The position numbers and the translations under genes are program-made. Below, in pieces: positions 17,101-24,477 of a stretch of 55,751 bases of DNA. Source of the DNA: Nitrospiraceae bacterium UBA6905 (GTDB taxonomy: Bacteria > Nitrospirota > Thermodesulfovibrionia > Thermodesulfovibrionales > UBA6898). The notes under the pieces were generated by a model that was given only the letters and a program-made list of their open reading frames with translations, had not been told where the DNA came from and did not search any database. Location of the stretch: the NCBI GenBank assembly GCA_002451165.1, contig DKBH01000031.1, positions 1 to 55,751 of the forward strand. Direction: 5' to 3'. Position 1 is the first letter of the stretch; each line of letters opens with the position of its first letter.

Positions 17101-18927
17101 CGATGCGGCGGACAGGATAAAAAGTTCAGTCTCCTGTGAGGATACAAGCAACTGCCGCTCTCCGACGGAGGGTTCTATATGCTGTGCAGGTTTTCCGGCC
17201 GATTCTATCGTCACATGGCAGTTGATTCCCCCAAAGCCCATGCCGGATATACCCGCGCGGATCGCGTCTTCCGCAGGTCGTTGTTCCCCCTGCATGACGG
17301 GGTATACCCTGCGTGCCTTTTCATAAAATACTTGATTGGGTTCTCTGCATCCCGCAGTAGGCGGAATAATGCGCCTGTTCACGGCCATGGCTGCCTTGAT
17401 GAAGCCCCCGATTCCCGAGGCGGACTTGGTGTGGCCAATAAGGGATTTGAGAGAGGTGATACCGCAGGTACGAAGAGAATCGATACTGTCGTCACCCATA
17501 GCATCCGCAATGCCCTCCAGTTCCGCTTTATCCCCTGCTATTGTGCCGGTCCCGTGACCTTCGATAAAATCGACCTCGCGTATGCTATACCCCGCCTTGC
17601 CATATGCCCGCCGTATCGCCAGGGCCTGGGTCTGCGCTTTCGGTGCTGTCATTCCGCCCTTCCCGTCAGACGATATTCCCCATCCCCGCAATACCGCGTA
17701 TACATAATTTCCGTCAGCGATGGCGTCCTGAAGGCGTTTTAATACCACGAAGCCAGCCCCTTCCCCCGGTATAAAACCGCTCGCTCGCCGATCATATACG
17801 TGCATATCCGCTCTCGCCAGGGCATGCGTTTTTGCAAAGCCTATCAGCTCGAATGTATCCAGGCTGATGTCAATCCCGCCGGCGACTGCAAGGTCGAGAG
17901 TGCCATTCGACAGGGCGCTGGCAGCAGTAGCTACCGCAATAAGGGACGACGAACATGCTCCGTCCACCGTGTACCCTCCTCCATGCAGATCGAGAAAGTT
18001 GCAGATCCTCCCCGCAATGGTATTGGAAAGATTCCCGGCCAGCGTGTCTTCGGTAATTGGAGCAAAGGCAGATTTGTAATATGCTTCCATGGTGTCAGTG
18101 AGTTCGTCAATAACCTCAGGGTGCAACCGTCTCTTTGAAGCAGCGGCCTGCAACGTCTTCCTGACATAGGGCCAGCGCAATCGCATGTGATGTGACCGAC
18201 TGTGCTCACCTGTCAGGGTGTTTCCGAGAATGACCCCCGAACGGTCGGAAGGGATATTCTCACGACTGTATCCCGCGTCAGCCAACGCTCGCAGCGCAAC
18301 TTCTAACGCCAGCCAATGGACAATGTCTGACGACGCCACAACCGTTTTCGGAATGCCCCGCTTGATCCAGTCAAACTCAAACCCGTCAATAACGGCTGCC
18401 CGCTTCCCATAGGTCTTGTCAGGGGCAGAAGGATCAGGATCATAATATTCCGACAGCGGGAGCCGCGCTTCGGGGAGCCGGCGAAATTCCCTTCTGCGCG
18501 CAAGGATATTTTCCCAGAACGATTTTAGATCAGGCGCGCCCGGGTAATAACAAGCCATGCCGATAACCGCAATGGGGTCATGAGACATATTGTTTCTCAC
18601 CTTATAGTAGGAATTCATATAGAAATCTTTGAATTCATCGGGGGGAAGCGGAATTTCCAGACCTATTTTTCTCGAGGAATTGCCGTTTACGTCCTCAACT
18701 GACCACGCCTCTTTACATCGCAATTCAAGACATAGGCCCGATGAGATAGAGAATTTCAGCGTCACCATGTCGCCATCATGATCGACAGAATTCCCCTCAC
18801 CCGGCGCTTGAATCACATATAAGCCTTGCTTTGAAATATCAGCGATAAAGGCATTAAAGGTCATATCTCCCCGCGTAAGACTTGCTGCTAAGCTGACAGG
18901 TATCCTCTTAGAGGTCCTTTTTTCCAT
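11128..18927 (-). CDS. PilZ-fused iterative type I polyketide/polyene synthase (PilZ-KS-AT-ACP-KR-DH-PPT-hotdog-hotdog)
   Basis: Giant single-chain synthase of 2599 residues. PilZ (1-112): RTSKR and DISKQG, so c-di-GMP binding is expected. KS (115-575): Cys325, His458, His499. AT (700-1010): GHSLGE Ser804 and His908. ACP (1150-1225): NLDSI Ser1187. KR (1485-1720): TGGAKGI, Ser1626 and Tyr1639. DH (1755-2015): HxxxGxxxxP at His1770 and DTLLQ at Asp1944. A phosphopantetheinyl transferase (2070-2240) has CDIE and WCALEAL. A Gly/Arg linker leads to two hotdog thioesterase-like domains (2275-2415, GIYFANYFHW; 2465-2595, NIYFSNYFIW). There is no enoyl reductase, so an iterative polyene product is expected. 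KS-AT-ACP-KR-DH-PPT is the enediyne-PKS order. A GGAGGGGG site precedes ATG. Confidence 0.92.
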   Translation of the reverse strand: MEKRTSKRIPVSLAASLTRGDMTFNAFIADISKQGLYVIQAPGEGNSVDHDGDMVTLKFSISSGLCLELRCKEAWSVEDVNGNSSRKIGLEIPLPPDEFKDFYMNSYYKVRNNMSHDPIAVIGMACYYPGAPDLKSFWENILARRREFRRLPEARLPLSEYYDPDPSAPDKTYGKRAAVIDGFEFDWIKRGIPKTVVASSDIVHWLALEVALRALADAGYSRENIPSDRSGVILGNTLTGEHSRSHHMRLRWPYVRKTLQAAASKRRLHPEVIDELTDTMEAYYKSAFAPITEDTLAGNLSNTIAGRICNFLDLHGGGYTVDGACSSSLIAVATAASALSNGTLDLAVAGGIDISLDTFELIGFAKTHALARADMHVYDRRASGFIPGEGAGFVVLKRLQDAIADGNYVYAVLRGWGISSDGKGGMTAPKAQTQALAIRRAYGKAGYSIREVDFIEGHGTGTIAGDKAELEGIADAMGDDSIDSLRTCGITSLKSLIGHTKSASGIGGFIKAAMAVNRRIIPPTAGCREPNQVFYEKARRVYPVMQGEQRPAEDAIRAGISGMGFGGINCHVTIESAGKPAQHIEPSVGERQLLVSSQETELFILSAASQQEMSERVNTLKRIVGGISDAEMTDLSRHLVGEGAADKPFRVAAIAASPESLVECLERAGHILGTNDIPRGKMVASPQQDIWIGNSVSRNRVGFLFPGQGSQQINMGRLLVERYPWAREFGAQVDVWLSETGYEKVCEYIYRPLDRAPDGDHVDGWKRALSRSEIAQPAICMTSLLWIRHLENLGIKPVAVGGHSLGELTAFFAAGAFDDRTLLRFAAIRGKSTAAPADHAGTMASFACSREHVEELLKEVEGYVVIANVNGPTQTVISGEKRAVEHAVQLASRLDITTRHLPVSNAFHSRFMMGAAERLFKHAPIPETLRETTLKLFSSMDGTEVPPETDLRSHFARQVTHSVNFMSLVRSIRRDCDLLVEVGPGRVLADLVKSIIDADGPVCLSVESRACDDRALNTVLGCYFVHGGEVNWSALFENRLVRPFISPSERIFIDNPCERLPFAADEEIEMHAPLSGDGRSNVVPSPVPGDSSGVFSKQQIDIMRKLIRAEVEVMGLAAKGSPERPLEESPALVLTEQESLMQGLPLPSTDGLRTPEALLRLISEMTGFPKDSISFNHRLLDDLNLDSIKAGQFVAKVAKLHGVEGKLDPTVMANSSLQEIYDRVESCRASGRSSDESPPAYEREPGPEKIQLHEATGNWVRNFKVSYVEHQRTSAYAFEQTMAAVFKEGKRVMFVSDDGEDRLCCEMLGMLTERGIPAAQEHYRTFSGSAAHDHRNVDYFVFLLPWNKSESTELLTAEKIKAMAERLWCIGTIITSMKMQMPKPTYAIVQFGNDGFFNYDADVSIEAKGSVAFFCSIHLENPGERIRVLQFSKKDDAAGILQKIAEELGAEEEISIAVFDSRHRRHVPVLELIDSRILGERKIQWRSEDVVLVTGGAKGITAECALAFAKKTGVKLALVGSTPVVEKNEEIQTVLQRYREHEVVCRYYACDISDSAKVGDLMRRVEKDLGVITGVIHGAALNRPRRVEQVTLAEAVSEIAPKLFGAMNISRCLKDNPLKLMVGFGSIIGITGMAGNAWYGFSNEILNLLLQQFGTRTKTTQVSIPAFSIWDEVGMGKRMGSLTFLSTMGILPIPKGKGVEHFMQLVEQDPGEEQVVVASRLGALNLFRRLPVSKPSAARFLEEILFYEKGVEVEAKAVLTLDNDPYLRDHVFKGTCLFPTVIGIEAMAQAVSYVTGIVDMDYLRLENVRLSYPIAVEPEGATEIHIHALVDDTAAEGAEIRVEAGITVDQTGFSSNHFEAMFVLGVRKRAEASAVKIPETFLDINPEEDLYGHMLFQGRLFQRIRAIRTLHDTQCVFDSERQISERSSGPLGSGLITGDPFFRDTLLQSVQILLPELIALPVEIEKWELFPYHREHGYHTVVVDLLQKGDDVIISDVSVLNASGEIVERLHRYKAKIIEKVQHAPRLEDMKNPDDWDEAELEKRLQSYCQRIKKVAPVISIKHWSDIHEMEKTRRHEVERTLFEKAYRKLKGACEGLPDDISIGWDEQGKPFVRESVGVGLCCSHDNHLFLCVAGRGEQGCDIETITHRSEEEWRELLGSTRAPLLQRVAGVDKSVDSAGSRIWCALEALRKATDMNESTMRYDEHIGECLIFKACDLSILTFPVRLLRGRGRMVAIAISEEGTRAREERGGGGRGDSGGIIGMGRFADSGPQGQTVFEYQFPLSLRDNATIGGGIYFANYFHWVGKAREAALKPIGKNIAEEFFGGHFMVTNYTGTEIAAHVGNHETIDARVWVAKVFGDNDASLELHFEWRKMSEGMIKPVAFSRQQLSWIRVIGHGVVESVACPEFFMAFLQNNGFLPNAAPAELSEEPSGEKKIFPQELGNILFEGDLLGSGKDAVKESAVETTMEHSNLAQNIYFSNYFIWQGHLRDQYLFSLSPVRYRSMDRNGQFVCIHSEVKHLREAMPFDRISVTMKLRRLYECGIELYFEYFKANAGGETVKLAYGIHTLAWASIDIADRYVPQKLPEIYLEKILRPHS

Positions 18928-18986
18928 AGATCTAGCCCCCTCCTTCTTCGACCCATAGCACTGATGAGAACAGGGTAAGCAGAAAA

Positions 18987-19016
18987 ATTATAGATGCCTA
19001 CGGACACCGAGTGGAA
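18987..19016 (-). promoter_or_regulatory. Candidate promoter of the PilZ-PKS gene
   Basis: A perfect TATAAT on the minus strand, 18 bases from a weak -35 (TTCCAC), gives a leader of roughly 50 bases before the synthase start. The rest of the 318-base divergent region, which must also serve the GGDEF-EAL gene, shows no clear operator. Confidence 0.45.
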
Positions 19017-19245
19017 CTCTGCTTCCCGATTTGAATATTATCAGCAGAGCATGGAATAATCAAGAAATCTGGCGTTATCTTGACAGCCAAGCAGGATGTG
19101 GGGGAGTTGCTGCGGAAACGCGCGTGCATGAAAAAACGTGGGCATACCGGAGCACGCAGGCGAGGGGGGTGAAAAGATTCCCGCGGCCTGTTATAATTAC
19201 GGTGATATTAATAACTACAATATGGGCTTCACAAGAAGGTAATTC

Positions 19246-20856
19246 TTGACCCGCTTCACCGAGAAAATAACATCGATCAAAATCTGGCATTTTCTGTGGA
19301 TCGGCATCATCGTTTCACAAGTGCTCACGCTGGCGGCTTCTTCGATACAAAGCTATCTGTGGTGGGGATATGTTCCATCCGAAGTGTTGATAATCGGTGC
19401 CGGCGATGCTTTGCTCGTACCTTTGATAGTTGTCGGAATAACCATTATCTATGTTTCTCGCATCAGTAAGCTGGAGCAGGAATTAGCTACCCGCAAGGAG
19501 ACCGAGGAAAAAATCCGCTACCTCGCATACTACGACGGCATGACCCGTCTGCCGAACCGCGCTTTCTTCACGGAGCTGTTAGAACGGGCGATCACCTCTG
19601 CACATCGCCATAACGTCACCATGGCGCTATTGTTCATTGATTTGGACCATTTCAAGCGTGTTAATGACACGCTCGGCCATGACATAGGCGACAAGCTCTT
19701 GCAGGCGGTAACGGACAGATTGCTTGCGTCGACACGGGACTCAGATTATATCGGCCGCGTGGATGAGCATGCAACCGCAGATATCGTCTCGAGGATGGGG
19801 GGGGATGAATTTATTTTGCTGCTGCACAACCTCGATCATATTCAAGATGCGGGCAGAGTAGCACTTCGTATTTTGCAGAGTATCTCGGAACCGTTCCATA
19901 TCAATGGCCGAGATGTATTTCTCACTGCCAGCATCGGCATATCCCTGTTTCCGAATGACGCGGACAACAGCATCGATCTACTCAAAAACGCTGATGTTGC
20001 CATGTACTACGGCAAATCCGCGGGGAGGAATTGTTATCAGTTTTATTCTAAATCCATGACTGAAAAGGCGCTGGAATATATGACCCTGGAAAGCAATCTG
20101 CATAAGGCGCTGGAGAGTGATGAGTTCCTGCTCTATTACCAGCCGAAACAATCTCTTACAGGAGGGAAGATCAACGGCCTCGAGGCGTTGGTGCGCTGGA
20201 AGCCCGCTGATGGAGACATATTGCCGCCGGCCAAATTCATACCTATTGCTGAAGAAACCGGCCTCATTATGCCGATTGGCGAGTGGGTATTGAATACCGC
20301 ATGTTTGCAAAACAAGGCGTGGCATAAAGCCGGATTAGGGCAGATCGTTGTGTCAGTCAATATTTCAACCCGTCAGTTTGATCAAACGGATTTGATAAAT
20401 GTTGTGACCAGCGCGTTGCAGAATGCTGACCTGCATCCGCGATATCTGGAGCTTGAAATCACCGAGAGCGCAATCATGAGAGACCCCGAGGAAGCGGTTG
20501 TTATACTGCACAAGCTTAGAGACCTTGGCATACAGATATCCCTTGACGATTTTGGGACTGGCTATTCGTCATTAAACTATCTCAGGAAAATTCCTTTGGA
20601 TTCCTTAAAGATCGATCGCTCATTTATTGTTAATGTAATGTCAAATTCCAGTGACGCAGCAATAATCAAGACCATTATTGCGATGGCGCACAGTTTGAAC
20701 CTAAAAGTCGTTGCCGAAGGCGTGGATGACGAGCAGCAAGTAGCCCTATTGCGGGAATGGGGATGTGATGAGTTTCAGGGCTATTTGTTGAGCCGGCCTC
20801 TCCCGGCAGGGGAAATTACGGATACGCTGCATGCTCACAACAGGGAAACCGTGTAA
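19246..20856 (+). CDS. Membrane GGDEF-EAL protein (diguanylate cyclase/phosphodiesterase)
   Basis: Bifunctional-type c-di-GMP enzyme of 536 residues. Two membrane segments (about 14-34 and 46-70) lead through a short helix into GGDEF (about 95-265), with active site RMGGDEF at 183-189. The EAL domain (about 285-530) has the intact GLEALVRW motif at 311-318 and the DDFGTGYSS loop. No RxxD inhibitory site is apparent before GGDEF, and an insertion (YIGRVDEHATADI) occupies that area. No periplasmic sensor domain is present. Which activity dominates cannot be read from sequence. The start is TTG after AAGGT. It is transcribed divergently from the PilZ-PKS, so it may set the c-di-GMP that the synthase senses. 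Confidence 0.9.
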   Translation: MTRFTEKITSIKIWHFLWIGIIVSQVLTLAASSIQSYLWWGYVPSEVLIIGAGDALLVPLIVVGITIIYVSRISKLEQELATRKETEEKIRYLAYYDGMTRLPNRAFFTELLERAITSAHRHNVTMALLFIDLDHFKRVNDTLGHDIGDKLLQAVTDRLLASTRDSDYIGRVDEHATADIVSRMGGDEFILLLHNLDHIQDAGRVALRILQSISEPFHINGRDVFLTASIGISLFPNDADNSIDLLKNADVAMYYGKSAGRNCYQFYSKSMTEKALEYMTLESNLHKALESDEFLLYYQPKQSLTGGKINGLEALVRWKPADGDILPPAKFIPIAEETGLIMPIGEWVLNTACLQNKAWHKAGLGQIVVSVNISTRQFDQTDLINVVTSALQNADLHPRYLELEITESAIMRDPEEAVVILHKLRDLGIQISLDDFGTGYSSLNYLRKIPLDSLKIDRSFIVNVMSNSSDAAIIKTIIAMAHSLNLKVVAEGVDDEQQVALLREWGCDEFQGYLLSRPLPAGEITDTLHAHNRETV

Positions 20857-21479
20857 TATACCCCTGCGCCCCAAGACACGGTTATGTGCGACGGCGCAGC
20901 AATGCCGATCCCGGCCTTGGGCAAAGGAATAACATAGCGCGCAGCTGCGCAGGCCGCACCCTGCCCTCAGGTCTTGGGTGAGTCGCTCTCTAACGTGACG
21001 CGGCCGACAGTGGAAGTCGTCTCCGTCGGATGCAGCAACTATACTTCGGTTTCCTACTGCGAAGCGCCGCGACGGCCAGCGGGTCGTCTTTCGCTCCACC
21101 TTTCGCCGGGAATCTGCTGTTTCTGCCTGACCCTCTCCCCAAACTGACCATCTCCCCAAAATAGCGGGCTGGCGGCGATGCTTACGCGTGCTGCATGTCC
21201 AGACGTGTTTGATAGAGGCCAGTCCTATGAATTAATGAAGCGTGCAATAGGCTGCGCAGGCGTATGACTGACGCGAACTGACAACAGTAGTTTTACCCTG
21301 ACGTTTATCCGAGAACTACCTGGTGTCATGGCGTTGTGCCACGGCCACACGTGCAGCAATGCTTGTGCGGGCCTATTTGGCTATTTCATGATCCGCAAGC
21401 AGATGAATAATCCCCCGCCAGGTTATTGTGCAAAAAAGGCGGTGTTCTATTTTCTCATACCATATGATAATATGACAGC
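20857..21479. other. 623-base intergenic region with no recognised gene
   Basis: Between the GGDEF-EAL and arsenite methyltransferase genes. Open frames here give Arg/Cys-rich, low-complexity translations with no domain resemblance, and they look non-coding. No operator resembling an ArsR site was identified before the methyltransferase. Confidence 0.5.
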
Positions 21480-22280
21480 ATGGATCACGAGAAGGCAGGA
21501 ATGAAACAACTGGTCATCAAGAGTTACACCGATGTTGCTCAGGGCAAGTTTTCTTTTCTCGCCCCCTCAAGCTGCTGCGCGCCGGAATCGGACAGCGTCA
21601 GCCTGCGTGAGGCCGGCAGGAGGCTCGGGTATTCTGACGAAGAACTGAAGATCGGGCTTGGCGAGGCGAACCTCGGTCTCGGCTGCGGCAATCCCCAAGC
21701 TATCGCTGACCTCAAAGTGGGCGAGACGGTACTTGATCTGGGAAGCGGCGCAGGGTTTGACGCCATACTCTGCTCCATGAAGGTAGGAAAGACCGGGAGG
21801 GTCATCGGCGTTGACATGACGCCCGATATGGTAACAAAAGCAAGGGAGAATGCTGCGAGGCTCAATGCGGAACATGTTGAATTCAGGTACGGTGAGATCG
21901 AGCATCTGCCTATAGATGACAATTCTGTTGATGTGATCATATCGAACTGCGTGATCAATCTCTCCACCGACAAGCAGGCCGTGTTCCGTGATGCATACAG
22001 GGTCCTCAAACCCGGCGGCAGACTAGCCATATCTGACATTCTGAAACGGGCCGAGTTCAGCCAGGAGATTCTTTCCAACGAGCATGCCTACAGCGGCTGA
22101 ATAACCGGCTCGGTTCCCGTGGAGGAACTCAGGGATATGCTCGCCAATGCAGGCTTTCAGAATATCGAGATCACAGGCAAACAGAACAGTGACGACGTGA
22201 TACGAAGCTGGAATTTCGGTGAAGGGGTCGAAAAGATGGTCCTATCAGCATATATCAGGGCGACGAAACCTGCCTGCTAG
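21480..22280 (+). CDS. arsM: Arsenite S-adenosylmethyltransferase with in-frame TGA (probable selenocysteine)
   Basis: ArsM methylates As(III) using SAM and thiols. The SAM fold shows VLDLGSGAGFDAIL, GVDMTP and YRVLKPGGRLAISD. The family cysteines appear as SSCC near the N-terminus and SNCVINLS mid-protein. The third conserved Cys (usual context C-[VI]-[AS]-G) is replaced by TGA (22098-22100) in HAYSG-TGA-ITGSVPVEEL. The same frame continues 59 good codons to TAG, completing a normal 266-residue protein. A hairpin at the right distance follows the TGA. I therefore annotate read-through as selenocysteine; simple nonsense inactivation is the alternative. Initiation may be at the second ATG (21501), which has a better AAGG site. 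Confidence 0.8.
22109..22132 (+). promoter_or_regulatory. Putative bacterial SECIS hairpin in arsM
   Basis: Stem GGTTCC/GGAACT (five Watson-Crick pairs plus one G-T), extended by two pairs past a C-C mismatch, with 6-base loop CGTGGA. The loop starts 17 bases after the TGA, the same distance as I recall for the E. coli fdhF SECIS, and it contains the G-U expected for SelB recognition. The hairpin lies within coding sequence, as bacterial SECIS elements do. Confidence 0.65.
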
Positions 22281-22750
22281 TCCTCCCAGCGCTTTCTTCT
22301 CACCCCGGCAATCTCAAGTATTTTGCCTGCCAGGCCGACGGTCTCCTCGATATGGCTGTCTACGGGATGCCCGAAATGCTCCTGGTCAAAGACCGGGATA
22401 TGCACGGTGACGTCGGGGCGCATCTTGCGGTCATGGGAGTAGCTGATGGTGTTCGCTTCTTCAATAGTAGACTCGCACATATGCAGGGGATCACAGGTGT
22501 TGGAAAGCGCTTCAGCGACCTTTCGTACATCCCGCAGTACCTTTCTGAACTCAGGGTCATCGGGAGAAGGCTTCTTGTCTGTCTGCGGAAATGTTCCGTA
22601 GAGATTGATCTGATATCCTATCTGGACAAGCTGGCCTTTCGTAGTCGTATAGTACGGCTCAGTGTCGTAGCAGATTCTACGACTGCGAATGACTCCGGTC
22701 ATCTCCTCTTCCGATGAAAAGATGCCTCTGATGTTCAGCTTGGCTTCCAT
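22277..22750 (-). CDS. Conserved hypothetical protein
   Basis: A 157-residue soluble protein with no signal peptide or membrane segment. It opens with a strand pair (EAKLNIRGIF...GVIRSRRICYD) and has a central stretch on a dipeptide-rich turn (KPSPDDPEFRKVL). It ends with a His-containing region (DQEHFGHPVDSHIEE) that could bind metal. I do not recognise the family. Its stop overlaps the arsM stop by four bases in convergent orientation. It lies 12 bases after the ferritin-like gene, so the two are probably one operon. Confidence 0.7.
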   Translation of the reverse strand: MEAKLNIRGIFSSEEEMTGVIRSRRICYDTEPYYTTTKGQLVQIGYQINLYGTFPQTDKKPSPDDPEFRKVLRDVRKVAEALSNTCDPLHMCESTIEEANTISYSHDRKMRPDVTVHIPVFDQEHFGHPVDSHIEETVGLAGKILEIAGVRRKRWED

Positions 22751-22762
22751 GCCAGCAACCGT

Positions 22763-23341
22763 CTATCCGGCAGCCTTTTTCTTCCTGCCGTAGTTTAGTA
22801 CCAGGAAATTATGGGTATGCTCAATCTCCCCCATGGACTTCTTGAGGGCGGAAAAAAGAGGATTGAGCCTGAGATAGGGCTGAAGAGTTTCGGTCATGTT
22901 GATCATGTGGGACCTGCAGTCGAGCACAATGTCTGCCGAGGGGTCTTCGAGCGTCCTGCTGTAGGAGTAGAAGATCTCCAGAAAAATGTCCGATATGAGA
23001 CAGAACTCGTTCAGTACGGTCTGGGAAACAGCTTCAGACTGGCTCACTTTCTTTTTTCTCAGTCTCCGGAGGAACTCCACCAGCTCAGCCTGAATATTTT
23101 TCAACTGCTTGACCGTCGTAGCAAGTTCAGCCGGCTTTCTCTTGAGGATGTTTTTATACACAAAGGTCTTTGATATCTTCTTCCAGTGCTTTATATGGCT
23201 TTTTTTCCATTCCGCCATCCTGATCCACATGGCAACGAGCTTGGGGTCAAAATCATCTCGCTTTGCAAAATTGCTGTATACCTCGTAGGTGAGTTCGTCA
23301 AGCTTTTTCCCAATGTCTATGATTTCTTTTATTTCTTTCAT
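22763..23341 (-). CDS. Helical protein, possibly ferritin/rubrerythrin-like
   Basis: A 193-residue, mostly alpha-helical protein. The first half has LTYEVYSNFA and WIRMAEWKKSHIKHW, reminiscent of the E..Y..A and E..H helices that bind iron in rubrerythrins. The second half (IFYSYSRTLED, SMGEIEHTHNFLVLNY) could supply the second pair. The complete diiron set is not obvious, so the metal role is uncertain. The start chosen is the ATG beginning MKEIKEI; a longer frame exists upstream but carries a non-protein-like extension. Confidence 0.6.
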   Translation of the reverse strand: MKEIKEIIDIGKKLDELTYEVYSNFAKRDDFDPKLVAMWIRMAEWKKSHIKHWKKISKTFVYKNILKRKPAELATTVKQLKNIQAELVEFLRRLRKKKVSQSEAVSQTVLNEFCLISDIFLEIFYSYSRTLEDPSADIVLDCRSHMINMTETLQPYLRLNPLFSALKKSMGEIEHTHNFLVLNYGRKKKAAG

Positions 23342-23523
23342 GCTTCCGGGTATAGGGCAGCGTACGCCCCCATGGGCTGGTTTTTTTAAGATTACCACAT
23401 TTGTCACCAAAACATAAGAACTATTTTCAGGGCATATACCTTTGCAGAAAGAAGGCAAAATAAACTAAAATTATGACACTGAAAAATAGCCTTTTATCGG
23501 CACGTTATGCATAATCTTTCGAC

Positions 23524-24477
23524 ATGAAACATCCCAGAATCGGCATCCCCCGGGGTCTGCTGTTTTACAGCTACGCTGATCTCTGGATGTCCTTTTTCAG
23601 AGACCTGGGCTGCGAGGTAATAGCTTCTCCTGAAACGAATGCTGAAATTCTGAAGGAAGGCCTTCGTCACACGGTCAGCGACCTCTGCCTCCCCGTTAAG
23701 ACCTTTCTTGGTCATGTTGCTGTGCTGAAGGAGGATGTCGATCTTCTCTTTATACCGCGACACGTAAGCATGGAACAGGAAAGTTATATGTGTCCGAAGA
23801 TGATCGGACTTCCTGACGTGACCAGGGCCTGCTTTGCACACCTTCCCCAGGTGCTCGATCCTTTGTTCCATGTCAAACAGTTCGGCGACAAGGCGGCCGA
23901 TGAATTCACCCGGCCTATTGCTAAAGCACTTTCGCTTTCTCCTGTGCGCACTGCAGAATCCTTCAGGAAGCTTATGAGCGAAAGTTTCGGGGGAACTGCT
24001 GAACGGTACCGGCAAGCCTGCAGTGTCCTGTCGGAGGATACAGCCGTTCCGCCTGCTTCTAAGAAGATATGCATCGGCATCATCGGACGCCCTTATCTTC
24101 TCTTTGACCGCTATCTTTCGAAAAACCTTTTTTCTTTTGTCAGAAAACTTGGGGCCAACCCCGTATCTCTGAGGCCTGCCGAGACAGAGATACGGGAGGC
24201 CATGACGATTATTCCCAAATGGGTTTACTGGGACATGGGCAAGGAGGTCGTGGCTTCAGCTCACGTCTTCTTCAAAGACGACCGCATCGACGGTGTCATC
24301 AACGTATGCAGTGCGGCCTGCGGTCCGGACTCCTTTACGGGGGACCTCATCAGAAAGAGACTGAACCAGAGGAACAAGCCCTATATGACCCTGAGCATTG
24401 ATGAGCATGCCTCTGATGCCGGCATTCAGACGCGCGTGGAAGCATTCATCGATATGATCGCAAAGGTGACGGCGTGA
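23524..24477 (+). CDS. Acyl-CoA dehydratase activase-associated protein (DUF2229/HgdB-like)
   Basis: A 317-residue member of the group related to the 2-hydroxyglutaryl-CoA dehydratase D component. Features are the opening RIGIPRGLLFY, cysteine sites DLCLPVKTFLGH and SYMCPKMIG, the internal repeat start ICIGIIGRPYLLFD (about residue 181), and VCSAACGPDS near the C-terminus. The Cys set could hold an Fe-S cluster. It overlaps the next gene by four bases. Together with the following two genes it forms the pieces that in other anaerobes occur as one very long activase protein. The substrate is unknown. Confidence 0.8.
   Translation: MKHPRIGIPRGLLFYSYADLWMSFFRDLGCEVIASPETNAEILKEGLRHTVSDLCLPVKTFLGHVAVLKEDVDLLFIPRHVSMEQESYMCPKMIGLPDVTRACFAHLPQVLDPLFHVKQFGDKAADEFTRPIAKALSLSPVRTAESFRKLMSESFGGTAERYRQACSVLSEDTAVPPASKKICIGIIGRPYLLFDRYLSKNLFSFVRKLGANPVSLRPAETEIREAMTIIPKWVYWDMGKEVVASAHVFFKDDRIDGVINVCSAACGPDSFTGDLIRKRLNQRNKPYMTLSIDEHASDAGIQTRVEAFIDMIAKVTA

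Noticed and set aside
11128..18927. Calling the synthase a true enediyne PKS
   Set aside because: Only the domain order and the hotdog domains fit. None of the enediyne accessory genes is in the window, so only an iterative polyene-type product is claimed.
18928..19245. A c-di-GMP (GEMM) riboswitch between the synthase and the GGDEF-EAL gene
   Set aside because: No GEMM core sequence was seen on either strand; the same holds for the other intergenic regions near PilZ genes.
20746..21159. 137-codon minus-strand open frame after the GGDEF-EAL gene
   Set aside because: Arg-rich, domain-free, overlaps the end of the EAL coding region and has no start signal.
22098..22100. TGA in arsM as a plain stop that truncates the protein or makes a pseudogene
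   Set aside because: The downstream frame remains open, encodes the expected ArsM C-terminus to a normal stop, the TGA replaces exactly a conserved Cys, and a SECIS-like hairpin follows at the right distance. It is kept as the alternative explanation only.
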